A stretch of DNA of 64,000 bases, from contig JAYPEI010000004.1 in the NCBI GenBank assembly GCA_038125665.1, forward strand, positions 124,001 through 188,000, in the 5' to 3' direction. Shown one piece after another: positions 9,232-17,124 of the stretch (its first letter is position 1; every line of letters begins with the position of its first letter). Source of the stretch: CAILUG01 sp038125665 (GTDB lineage: Bacteria > Pseudomonadota > Gammaproteobacteria > Pseudomonadales > Pseudohongiellaceae). The notes beneath the pieces are model-generated. The model saw nothing but the letters and a program-made list of their open reading frames with translations. It did no database searches and had not been told where the DNA came from. Made by a program: the position numbers and the translations under genes.

Positions 9232-10193
9232 GCCTTCAGGGAACGTACGGTTGCACGTAGTTGAGTGAGTTCAGCAAGAATAGCGATTGCTATCTCAGGA
9301 GGTGTTTTGCTACCTATAGTCAGTCCAACTGGGGCGTGTAGTTTCTCCACATCCTCAGGGTTTAAATTCAGTGCCTTAAGACGTTCTCGTCGTGCAGCTG
9401 AAGTTCGAACAGAACCCATGGCACCGATATAGAATGATTTCGAGGGCAGGGCCTCAAGAAGCGCCATATCATCAATTCGAGGATCATGGCATAACGCGAT
9501 GATGGCAGTTTGCTTGTCGGGTTTCATTTCCCGAATCCAATCATCTGGCATCGCAGCTTTAATACTGGTGGCTTTTATTGATGGTGAATTGTCAATTAAC
9601 TCTTGTCGTGGATCGCATATATGTACTTCGTAATCTAGGCAAGCTGCCATATCAGCGAGATACCAGGCTACCTGGACAGCGCCCACTATTAACAAGCGAA
9701 AGGCCGGTCCATAAGTCTGTTTGAGTTTCTCTGCAGTATTTTCAAGTGGCTGGAAGTGACTTGCAGGAATTAAGCGGACTTCACCTGTTTTTTTGTCTAC
9801 CTCACGAGTTATCAATTGACGTGACTCGATGGCCGCCGCTAACTCTGCATATATGTCTTTTTGTGAAGGATTGATTGGTTCTATCAGTACTTCCAAACTA
9901 CCGCCACAAGGTAACCCTAGGCGAAGAACATCATCCACACTGACACCATACCGTAGTTGCTCAGGAAGAGTTCTAGCGAGCTCACCACGAATAATACTTT
10001 CACGTAAGTTATCTTCGACACAACCGCCAGAGAGAGAGCCGCAATAGAGACCATCTTCACAACAAGCTAGCAGAGAACCGGAGGGGCGAGGGGAAGAACC
10101 AAAAGTTTGGATAATAGTACAAAGCCAGCATTGTTTACCGGCGTCCAGCCAATCACTTAGTTGACACAATACTTGCTGATCGAGTGAATTCAT
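9228..10193 (-). CDS. XdhC/CoxI family molybdenum enzyme maturation protein
   Basis: A 321-residue protein with an N-terminal XdhC_CoxI domain (SLSGGCVEDNLRE near residue 54 and LPCGGSLEVLIEP near residue 94) and a C-terminal Rossmann-type domain (LLIVGAVQVAWYLADMA near 168, then CHDPRIDD and GSVRTSAARRERL). Family members bind the cofactor and insert the sulfurated Mo centre into xanthine or CO dehydrogenases. It is upstream partner of the mocA-like gene in a two-gene operon. The target enzyme must be encoded elsewhere. Confidence 0.9.
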   Translation of the reverse strand: MNSLDQQVLCQLSDWLDAGKQCWLCTIIQTFGSSPRPSGSLLACCEDGLYCGSLSGGCVEDNLRESIIRGELARTLPEQLRYGVSVDDVLRLGLPCGGSLEVLIEPINPSQKDIYAELAAAIESRQLITREVDKKTGEVRLIPASHFQPLENTAEKLKQTYGPAFRLLIVGAVQVAWYLADMAACLDYEVHICDPRQELIDNSPSIKATSIKAAMPDDWIREMKPDKQTAIIALCHDPRIDDMALLEALPSKSFYIGAMGSVRTSAARRERLKALNLNPEDVEKLHAPVGLTIGSKTPPEIAIAILAELTQLRATVRSLKA

Positions 10194-10303
10194 GAGGTAT
10201 TGAATACTCCTGTCTCATTTAGTTAGAGTATACAGTACTGATTCAGCTCAGATAAGTTCTGCCTGCGCCAAGGCTAAATATTGTCGGCTAGCTTTTATCT
10301 TCT

Positions 10304-11119
10304 TTATCCATTTTCATATCTATCCATTATAGAGCGGACCAAACCACTACGGACGATATCATCACGAGAAAATTCATGTACATAGACATCCGGTAGGCCC
10401 TGGATACGGTGAAGAGCATCAGCAAGTCCGTTATGTCCTCTTAAGTCACTTTGTTTGATATCTCCGTTGATCACCACCTTGGCATTTTCACCAATTCTCG
10501 AGAGGAACATCTTCATTTGAGACGGAGTAGTGTTCTGTGCTTCATCAAGAATGACAAACGTATTTTCAGCAAAAGTTTTTCCGCGCATATAAGCCAAAGG
10601 GGCTCCAATAATACGCCCATGCCTTAGACAATAGTCCACGACACCACGCCCTAGTCGTTCAACCAGTATGTCGCGGAAAGCATCGATATAAACTGCGTAT
10701 TTTTCTTCAAGTTCACCGGGCAGGAATCCTAGTTGTTCACCAGCTTCTACTGCTGGTCGAGTGAGAATGATGCGTTCAATTCGACCAGATTCAAGTAACT
10801 CAGCTGCAAGGGCACCTGCACAGTAGGATTTACCAGTTCCAGCAGGACCTATGCCGAAAGTGAGACTGTGGTTTTTGATGGCATTGACATAACGCTGTTG
10901 TGAAGGTGTGCGGGAGAAAAAGGGGAGAGTGTTTCTTTTTGGGACATAACCCATGGTAAGTACTTCAGAGTGAGAGGAAAACTCGATTATGTTACTGTTA
11001 TCCTGCTGTCTTCGCTTATTAACTTTGCGGTGTTCACGATCTTTACGATTAGTATTTTGGTGACTTTCGAGCTCCTGGGCGTGACGCTGTTGACGACGGA
11101 CTTGGGCGCGCTTAGCCAT
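10304..11119 (-). CDS. PhoH family P-loop ATPase
   Basis: A 271-residue ATPase. The first 40 residues are very basic and rich in Arg, Lys, Gln and His, suggesting nucleic-acid contact. The PhoH domain follows: Walker A GPAGTGKS near residue 96, Walker B FVILDEAQNT near 187 and INGDIKQSD near 217. The biochemical role of PhoH proteins is still uncertain, with RNA-associated helicase activity reported for PhoH2 relatives. A strong GGAGGA ribosome binding site precedes the ATG. It stands alone, divergent from the hisA-type gene. Confidence 0.9.
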   Translation of the reverse strand: MAKRAQVRRQQRHAQELESHQNTNRKDREHRKVNKRRQQDNSNIIEFSSHSEVLTMGYVPKRNTLPFFSRTPSQQRYVNAIKNHSLTFGIGPAGTGKSYCAGALAAELLESGRIERIILTRPAVEAGEQLGFLPGELEEKYAVYIDAFRDILVERLGRGVVDYCLRHGRIIGAPLAYMRGKTFAENTFVILDEAQNTTPSQMKMFLSRIGENAKVVINGDIKQSDLRGHNGLADALHRIQGLPDVYVHEFSRDDIVRSGLVRSIMDRYENG

Positions 11120-11417
11120 GGCGTATCCTCCGGTTGGGCGAGCTTTTAGTTAAATAGGAACTATTAAAAAAGACAAAACAAAAAATGAGGGTAGGGTTCA
11201 TTTGTTGATCAAGACAAGCCATAACGCTTTTTGATCTATCGCGTAGGTCCTGAGCTAAACACTGAATTCGTGTATAATCTATCTGTATCTGCAAAATTTC
11301 CTCTCACGTGGTTTATTGCAGCTAGGAGATGACTTCAGGAAGTCTGCTTGAGCAGTGCTACGATGTCAACTCACCCTTGATGAATTTTTTTTCTAATTAA
11401 AACTACCTGGAGTCCAT

Positions 11418-12314
11418 ATGAAGTTTCGTCCATGTATAGATCTGCGCGAAGGTAAGGTAGTGCAGATTGTGGGGGGGACTCTTCAGGAGCACAGCAATCA
11501 TGCTGCGTCAAACCCTCGAGAATCAAAAACTGCGGATGCCTCTGGTGTAGACCCCATGACTGAGGCTATTCCGTTGGTTAATGATACTCGGGGTGAGTTA
11601 AGTCCTATTCAGTTTTTTCAAACTGCCAAGACAAATTTTGTGAGTGAGCTTGCCCCGGCTCATTACGCTAAGCTATATGCTGATGCCAAGCTTACTGGTG
11701 GTCATGTGATTGCCTTAGGGGCAGGCAACATAGCAGCAGCTCGAGAGGCTCTGGGTACTTGGCCTGAAGGTTTACAGTATGGAGGTGGTGTTACTGCAGA
11801 AAATGCGGCTGACTGGCTTGATGCAGGTGCAAGTCATGTTATTGTTACTTCTTATGTTTTTCGTGAAGGAAAAATTGATTTTGATCGTCTTAAACATTTG
11901 GTGCAGCGAATTGGGGCTGACAAGCTGGTTCTGGATTTGAGTTGTCGCAAGCGAGAAGGGCAGCACTTTGTGGTTACAAATCGTTGGCAACGCTTTAGTA
12001 CAGAGGTGGTGTCTAGCGAGCTCCTGGATAAACTTAGCCGTTATTGTGTTGAATTCCTAGTCCATGGAGTAGACGTTGAAGGTTTGCAGCAGGGGTTGGA
12101 TGAAGAGCTCATAATTTTATTGGGTAAAATAACGCCACTACCGATGACTTATGCGGGAGGAGCGCGATTTCTTGAAGATCTAGATCGGGTAAAAGAGCTT
12201 GGTGCCGGTTGTATCGATCTAACAATTGGTTCAGCTCTCGATATTTTTGGGGGGCAACTTTCTTTCCAGAGCGTTTGCTCGTGGCAAAGTAAACAAACTA
12301 AGCACTCAGCTTAA
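11418..12314 (+). CDS. hisA: Eukaryote-type HisA (ProFAR isomerase)
   Basis: A 298-residue (beta/alpha)8 isomerase of histidine biosynthesis, converting ProFAR to PRFAR. Conserved stretches resemble yeast HIS6 rather than normal bacterial HisA: CIDLREGKVVQIVGGTLQ at the start, then TNFVSELAPAHYAKLY, LQYGGGV, VLDLSCRK, FLVHGVDVEGL, TYAGGARFLEDL and IDLTIGSALDIFGG. It carries about 35 extra low-complexity residues (about 27-62) between the first strand and TNFVS, compared with HIS6 as I recall it. No other his gene is near. TGGAG lies before the ATG. The 3' end overlaps the convergent FMN-protein gene by nine bases. Confidence 0.88.
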   Translation: MKFRPCIDLREGKVVQIVGGTLQEHSNHAASNPRESKTADASGVDPMTEAIPLVNDTRGELSPIQFFQTAKTNFVSELAPAHYAKLYADAKLTGGHVIALGAGNIAAAREALGTWPEGLQYGGGVTAENAADWLDAGASHVIVTSYVFREGKIDFDRLKHLVQRIGADKLVLDLSCRKREGQHFVVTNRWQRFSTEVVSSELLDKLSRYCVEFLVHGVDVEGLQQGLDEELIILLGKITPLPMTYAGGARFLEDLDRVKELGAGCIDLTIGSALDIFGGQLSFQSVCSWQSKQTKHSA

Positions 12315-13805
12315 ACGCTCTCGCTTGTAATACGTTTTAAGACTCACACTTTGAAACGGCTGAGTTACAATGCGCGCGTGTTCACGTGTCAATAAACGAG
12401 GATGAGCTAGACCGCAAGAACGAGCAATTAAGTTAACTTCCTTAACCATGTTACTGTGATAATTAGCAACCCTTTCTGCTTTGTCTTCCACTACTAGGCC
12501 TCGTTGTAATTTAGGGTCATGTGTCGTGATACCCGTAGGACAACTGTTCTTGTTGCATTCCAGGGCCTGAATGCAGCCTAGAGAGAACATAAAACCACGA
12601 GCATTGTTAATAGTATCTGCACCAGCACAAAGTGCCCAAGCTACATCAGAAGGGTTGAGTAATTTTCCTGAAGCAATAACTTTTATCCTCTCCCGAAGAC
12701 CATAGGTAACAAGTAAATCCACTATTAAAGGCAAGGATTCTCGTATATCCATTCCCACATCATCAATTAAAGTAAGAGGCGCAGCACCTGTACCGCCATC
12801 ACCACTATCGATGATAACAAAATCTGGTGCTGACGCTTCCCCCGATTGCTTGATTTTAAGTAGTAACTCTTCGAACCATTCCTCACGACCAAGCACAAAT
12901 TTGATACCCACTGGCTTGCCGCTCAGTTCCCTTAGCCAGTGGATTCGAGCCAGAAGGTCATCATGTGTTTTGATGTCTGGGTGACGATTAGGACTAATTG
13001 AGGGTTCATTCGGAGTAATACCCCGAATGGCTGCTATTTCCTCCGTGACCTTCACAGCAGGAACAATACCTCCTTTACCGGGTTTAGCTCCTTGACTGAG
13101 TTTAAGCTCAAACATTTTTAGTTGGGGTAAAGCTGCTATTTCACGAAGCTTACCCTCATCATAATTACCTTGTGCATCTCGCACGCCATAGCGGGCTGTA
13201 CCGATTTGCATGATAACATCACAATTACCCTCCAGGTGGTAGGGAGTTAGAGATCCTTCTCCTGTAGACATCCAACAGCCGGCCTTGCCTGCACCATGTG
13301 AAAGAGCTAAAACAGCTGGCCGTGATAAAGCACCATAGCTCATACCCGATATGTTGAAGAATGAACGCGTAGAGAAAGGCTGTCTGCAGTAAGGCCCAAA
13401 AGTAATCGGAGGAGTGGGTTCGGCTTCTTCATCCAATACTGCAAACCCAGCATTAACAAATATAATATGCCCCGGTTTGCTATTAGTAGTTGTAGAGCCA
13501 AAGGCTTGTGTATTGTCCACATTCTTTGAAGCTCTATAAACCCAAGAACGTTGTGCTCTGTTGAAGGGAAGTTCTTCACGATCTTGCGAGATGATGTATT
13601 GTCGGAAGAAGCTACCTAGATGCTCTAATAGATAACGAAAGCGACCAATTAACGGATAGTTTCTCCGGATTGTGTGATGGCTTTGTCTGACATCAATGAC
13701 ATAAAGCACTAAGGCGACTATAAGCCCAATACCTATCAAACTAATAAGCAAGCTGGAGAGGATATCGGGTGCAAGCATCAAATATTCAGTAAATTTATTC
13801 ATCAA
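12306..13805 (-). CDS. Membrane-anchored FMN-binding glutamate synthase-like protein
   Basis: A 499-residue protein with a hydrophobic anchor (about residues 14-36) followed by the central/FMN domain of the glutamate synthase large subunit. Visible features are GMSYGALSRPAVLALSHGA, STGEGSLTPYH, the phosphate-binding IIDSGDGGTGAAP, and a C-x5-C-x4-C cluster motif (CIQALECNKNSC) matching the 3Fe-4S site. There is no N-terminal glutamine amidotransferase domain. Such proteins are annotated as FMN-binding glutamate synthase family; their reaction is generally unproven. It lies 13 bases after a [2Fe-2S]/FAD reductase gene on the same strand, which could supply electrons (inference). Confidence 0.88.
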   Translation of the reverse strand: MMNKFTEYLMLAPDILSSLLISLIGIGLIVALVLYVIDVRQSHHTIRRNYPLIGRFRYLLEHLGSFFRQYIISQDREELPFNRAQRSWVYRASKNVDNTQAFGSTTTNSKPGHIIFVNAGFAVLDEEAEPTPPITFGPYCRQPFSTRSFFNISGMSYGALSRPAVLALSHGAGKAGCWMSTGEGSLTPYHLEGNCDVIMQIGTARYGVRDAQGNYDEGKLREIAALPQLKMFELKLSQGAKPGKGGIVPAVKVTEEIAAIRGITPNEPSISPNRHPDIKTHDDLLARIHWLRELSGKPVGIKFVLGREEWFEELLLKIKQSGEASAPDFVIIDSGDGGTGAAPLTLIDDVGMDIRESLPLIVDLLVTYGLRERIKVIASGKLLNPSDVAWALCAGADTINNARGFMFSLGCIQALECNKNSCPTGITTHDPKLQRGLVVEDKAERVANYHSNMVKEVNLIARSCGLAHPRLLTREHARIVTQPFQSVSLKTYYKRERLS

Positions 13806-13818
13806 TTGATGTACTCAT

Positions 13819-14880
13819 TCAGTCGTTCAGTGATTCGACTTTTAGGTTGCTAGTATCATAGCTTACGGGTCTATCTGTAAATGGATCATGTAAGATTCTT
13901 TGTGGAGGAATGCCTGCAAGATATGCCATCTTATGTAAACTGTGAACCACTGTAGGACTGCCACAAAAAAAGGCGGTGGCCTGACGCAATCCTGTTCCAG
14001 TGACTAGGCTAAGGGCTTTTTTTAATTTGCTTTGAAGATCGCCACAGAGAAAATGATTTTCAATGTTGGCCCCAAGTCTTTCTTCTTCAGCTTCTTTAAG
14101 GACAGGATGGTAGTGAAAATTTGCATAGGTATTTGACATACTTATTAGTTCTTCGATGAGGTACAGACCAGCACTGTTTCTTGCTCCGTGGTAGAGATGA
14201 ATTTCAGCTTGATGGCCTTGACGTAATGCATCCTTAGATATTGCCAGCAATGGAGCTAAACCTGTCCCGTTACCGCCTAACCAAAGAGTAGATTGACTAT
14301 CGCGAACAGAATCGTAGTGGCATTGACTGCCCGGACCCTGTAATCTGATTTCATCGCCAAGCTTGGCCTCATAGAACAGCCAGCGAGTAAATTCACCATG
14401 ACTGGTGGCACTAATATGGAAATCCAATTTCAATTCTTGGCTATAGTCATTTGCTGTTGAGTAAGGGCGAGTGATCCCTGTCGGAGTGCTCAGGCTAAAG
14501 AATTGACCAGGATGATAGCTAGGTAACCGTGAGCGATCTGCAGGAATTAGAGTGACTAGCATGGTTTTGCTATTGAGCGGACTCATTTGAGTCAGTGTAC
14601 AAGGGATACTAAAATCTGCTCGGGAAGGTAGACAGGCTGCCACATCTTCTTCCGGATACCACCGACAAGCAAGCGTAAAGCCTTTTTCTGTTAATTCTTT
14701 TCTAAGCCATTGTTGTGATTCGATACTTGCGCATGTGTCTACTGCTTTTATCAGGCATGCTTGGCACATGCCTGCTTTACAGGCGTAGGGCAATACTTCG
14801 CCATGTCTAAGCAAGCAGTCTAGGACATTTTCATAAGGCCTGAGTTCCAACAAACGGTTATTAAATTTTAATGTAGGCAT
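13819..14880 (-). CDS. [2Fe-2S] ferredoxin - FAD/NAD(P)H oxidoreductase
   Basis: A 353-residue flavoprotein reductase. The N-terminal plant-type ferredoxin domain has the cluster cysteines in CKAGMCQAC near residue 34-42 and a fourth cysteine in FTLACRW. An FAD-binding domain follows (RPYSTAN near residue 136), then an NAD(P)-binding domain (LWLGGNGTGLAPLLAI and FFCGSP). This order is typical of single-component oxygenase reductases and phenol-hydroxylase-type electron transfer subunits. I prefer the ATG at 14880 (MPTLKF) to a TTG 27 bases upstream, though neither has a strong ribosome site. It directly precedes the FMN protein, its likely partner. Confidence 0.85.
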   Translation of the reverse strand: MPTLKFNNRLLELRPYENVLDCLLRHGEVLPYACKAGMCQACLIKAVDTCASIESQQWLRKELTEKGFTLACRWYPEEDVAACLPSRADFSIPCTLTQMSPLNSKTMLVTLIPADRSRLPSYHPGQFFSLSTPTGITRPYSTANDYSQELKLDFHISATSHGEFTRWLFYEAKLGDEIRLQGPGSQCHYDSVRDSQSTLWLGGNGTGLAPLLAISKDALRQGHQAEIHLYHGARNSAGLYLIEELISMSNTYANFHYHPVLKEAEEERLGANIENHFLCGDLQSKLKKALSLVTGTGLRQATAFFCGSPTVVHSLHKMAYLAGIPPQRILHDPFTDRPVSYDTSNLKVESLND

Positions 14881-14949
14881 CGTAGTAGTATAACAAGACC
14901 ATGGCAATGGCTATACTATTCCTTTAAGAGAAAGTTCAAGGGAAGTCGA

Positions 14950-15618
14950 ATGTCAGTCAGTGATTTACCTCATCTACCAAGTATAATTCTAGCCTCGGCC
15001 TCCCCACGACGACTTTCCCTCTTGGAACAGGTAGGTGTAAGTGTAAAGGTATTGGCACAGGATATTGATGAGAGCGTGCTTAAGGAAGAAACTCCTGCCA
15101 TTTATGTCCAAAGAGTAGCTCAAGCAAAGGCAAAAGCTACATTACTGGATTCTCGATATGATGGAGTTAGTCTGATTCTAGCCGCAGATACCAGTGTTGT
15201 GCTGGGCAACGAGATTCTTGGTAAACCAGCCGACATTGACGAAGCAGCATTAATGTTGAGGAAACTTTCAGGCCGAGAGCATCAAGTTCTTACAGCTGTT
15301 TGCCTGACAGGAGCTTACGTTGATGGTGAAATGATAACTAAGACTGTATTAAGCTGTTCTAAAGTAAGATTTAAACATCTCAAGGAGACAGAGATATCAT
15401 TTTATTTGCAAAGTGGTGAATACCATGGAAAGGCTGGGGCCTATGCAATACAAGGTTTAGGTGCTTTTTTTGTGTGCCATTTGCAAGGCAGTTACAGTGC
15501 AGTTATGGGATTACCTCTGTTTGAAACAGCGCAATTGCTAGAAGAATTTGGTGTTAGCTTAACCTCAATAGTTAGTCAGGCACTCTCATCCCAAAACAGT
15601 GAAGAAGGTAGGCAATGA
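14950..15618 (+). CDS. maf: Maf family nucleoside triphosphate pyrophosphatase
   Basis: A 222-residue Maf protein with the hallmark LASASPRRLSLLEQ near the start, AADTSVV near residue 79 and GEYHGKAGAYAIQGLG in the second half. Maf proteins hydrolyse non-canonical or canonical dTTP/UTP and are linked to septum formation. AGGGAAG precedes the ATG. The stop overlaps the RNase G start by four bases, the usual maf-rng arrangement, although mreBCD is not adjacent here. Confidence 0.93.
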   Translation: MSVSDLPHLPSIILASASPRRLSLLEQVGVSVKVLAQDIDESVLKEETPAIYVQRVAQAKAKATLLDSRYDGVSLILAADTSVVLGNEILGKPADIDEAALMLRKLSGREHQVLTAVCLTGAYVDGEMITKTVLSCSKVRFKHLKETEISFYLQSGEYHGKAGAYAIQGLGAFFVCHLQGSYSAVMGLPLFETAQLLEEFGVSLTSIVSQALSSQNSEEGRQ

Positions 15619-17108
15619 GTTTTGAAATACTGATTTCTGCTACTCCTCGTGAAACCAGGGTAGCTCTGACCGAACAAGGGTTGTTGCAAGAAATCTATAT
15701 CGAGAGAAAAAATAAGGTAGGTCCAGTAGGTAACATTTACTACGGCAAAGTCATGAGAGTAATGCCAGGTATGCAGGCAGCCTTTGTCGATATTGGTCTA
15801 GACAAAGCAGGCTTCATTCATGCTGCCGATGCTATGCCAGTTAATATCGAACCAAATACGCCAATCCCAGATATCGTGAATCTTCTCCGTGATGGACAGT
15901 TAGTAGTAGTTCAAGTCGTCAAAGAGCCAATTGGGAGCAAAGGTGCTAGGCTCACTATGCAGCTTTCAATTGCCGGACGGTACCTGGTTTTTATGCCCGG
16001 AAACAGACACCTTGGTATTTCTCAGCGCATAGAGCAGGAGACTGAACGTGAGCGTTTGCTTGGATTGCTAGATCAGGCAGTCAACATTTGTGAAAGCGAT
16101 CAGCAAAATTCTACACCGGAACTAAGAGGTGGCTTCATTCTTAGAACTGCAGCTGAGGGAGCTACCCTTGAGGAATTACTTAACGATATTAGGTTTTTAT
16201 ATAAACTTTGGGCTTCAGTTGAGAGGCGTCAGCAAGAGTCTGGAAGCAATAAAGTTAGGCTCTTGTATCAGGACTTAGTACTTTATATGCGGGCAATGCG
16301 TGATATTCTGCGTGCTAATGTGGAACGCATACGTGTAGACGATAGTGAAATTTTTGCTGAAGCCCGAGGGTTTCTTCAAGACTTCACGCCAGAATTACTT
16401 CCCATGCTAGAACTCTATCAAGAGGAGCGTCCACTTTTTGATGTCTATAGCATCGAGGAAGAAATACAGAAAGCTCTCGCCCGAACCGTACATCTTAAGA
16501 GTGGAGGTAATCTTGTCATAGACCAGAATGAAGCTATGACTACAATTGATATCAATACGGGAGCGTTTATTGGTAATAGAAATCAAGAGGAAACTATTTT
16601 TCGAACTAACCTTGAGGCAGCAAAATCGATTGCACGACAACTGAAGGTTAGAAACATTGGGGGGATAGTGATAATTGATTTCATAGATATGCACAATGAA
16701 GAGCACAAGCGACAAGTGTTACGCGCATTGACAGCAGCTCTGGAGAAAGATCCAGCCCGTACACGAGTGACTGGCTTATCAGAGCTAGGTCTCATTGAGA
16801 TGACTAGAAAGCGTACAAGAGAGAGTCTACAGCAGATCTTATGTCAGGAGTGTCCAGAGTGCCAGGGTAGGGCGAGAATTAAGACTCCAGAGACTATGTG
16901 TTACGAAATATTCCGAGAAATCCTCCGTGTGGCTAGTGCTTATGAAAATCAAGCGATAAGAGTACTTTGTGCGCAGGACGTTGTGGATCGTATGCTGGAT
17001 GAAGAATCATCAACCATTGCTAATCTAGAGATGGTGTCGGGTAAAAAAATCAACTTTCAAATCGATGGCTCTTATGGAACAGAGCAGTTCGACATAGTTC
17101 TATTTTGA
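15615..17108 (+). CDS. rng: Ribonuclease G
   Basis: A 497-residue endoribonuclease of the RNase E/G family acting in 16S rRNA 5' maturation and mRNA decay. An S1 domain spans about residues 38-125, the catalytic metal-binding aspartates fall in TTIDINTGAF and IIDFIDMHNEEH, and the zinc-link cysteines in CQECPECQGR. There is no long RNase E-type C-terminal scaffold, and the length equals E. coli RNase G (about 489). ATGA overlap with maf indicates co-translation. Confidence 0.96.
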   Translation: MSFEILISATPRETRVALTEQGLLQEIYIERKNKVGPVGNIYYGKVMRVMPGMQAAFVDIGLDKAGFIHAADAMPVNIEPNTPIPDIVNLLRDGQLVVVQVVKEPIGSKGARLTMQLSIAGRYLVFMPGNRHLGISQRIEQETERERLLGLLDQAVNICESDQQNSTPELRGGFILRTAAEGATLEELLNDIRFLYKLWASVERRQQESGSNKVRLLYQDLVLYMRAMRDILRANVERIRVDDSEIFAEARGFLQDFTPELLPMLELYQEERPLFDVYSIEEEIQKALARTVHLKSGGNLVIDQNEAMTTIDINTGAFIGNRNQEETIFRTNLEAAKSIARQLKVRNIGGIVIIDFIDMHNEEHKRQVLRALTAALEKDPARTRVTGLSELGLIEMTRKRTRESLQQILCQECPECQGRARIKTPETMCYEIFREILRVASAYENQAIRVLCAQDVVDRMLDEESSTIANLEMVSGKKINFQIDGSYGTEQFDIVLF

Positions 17109-17124
17109 GGTTTAGGTGAGCTTA

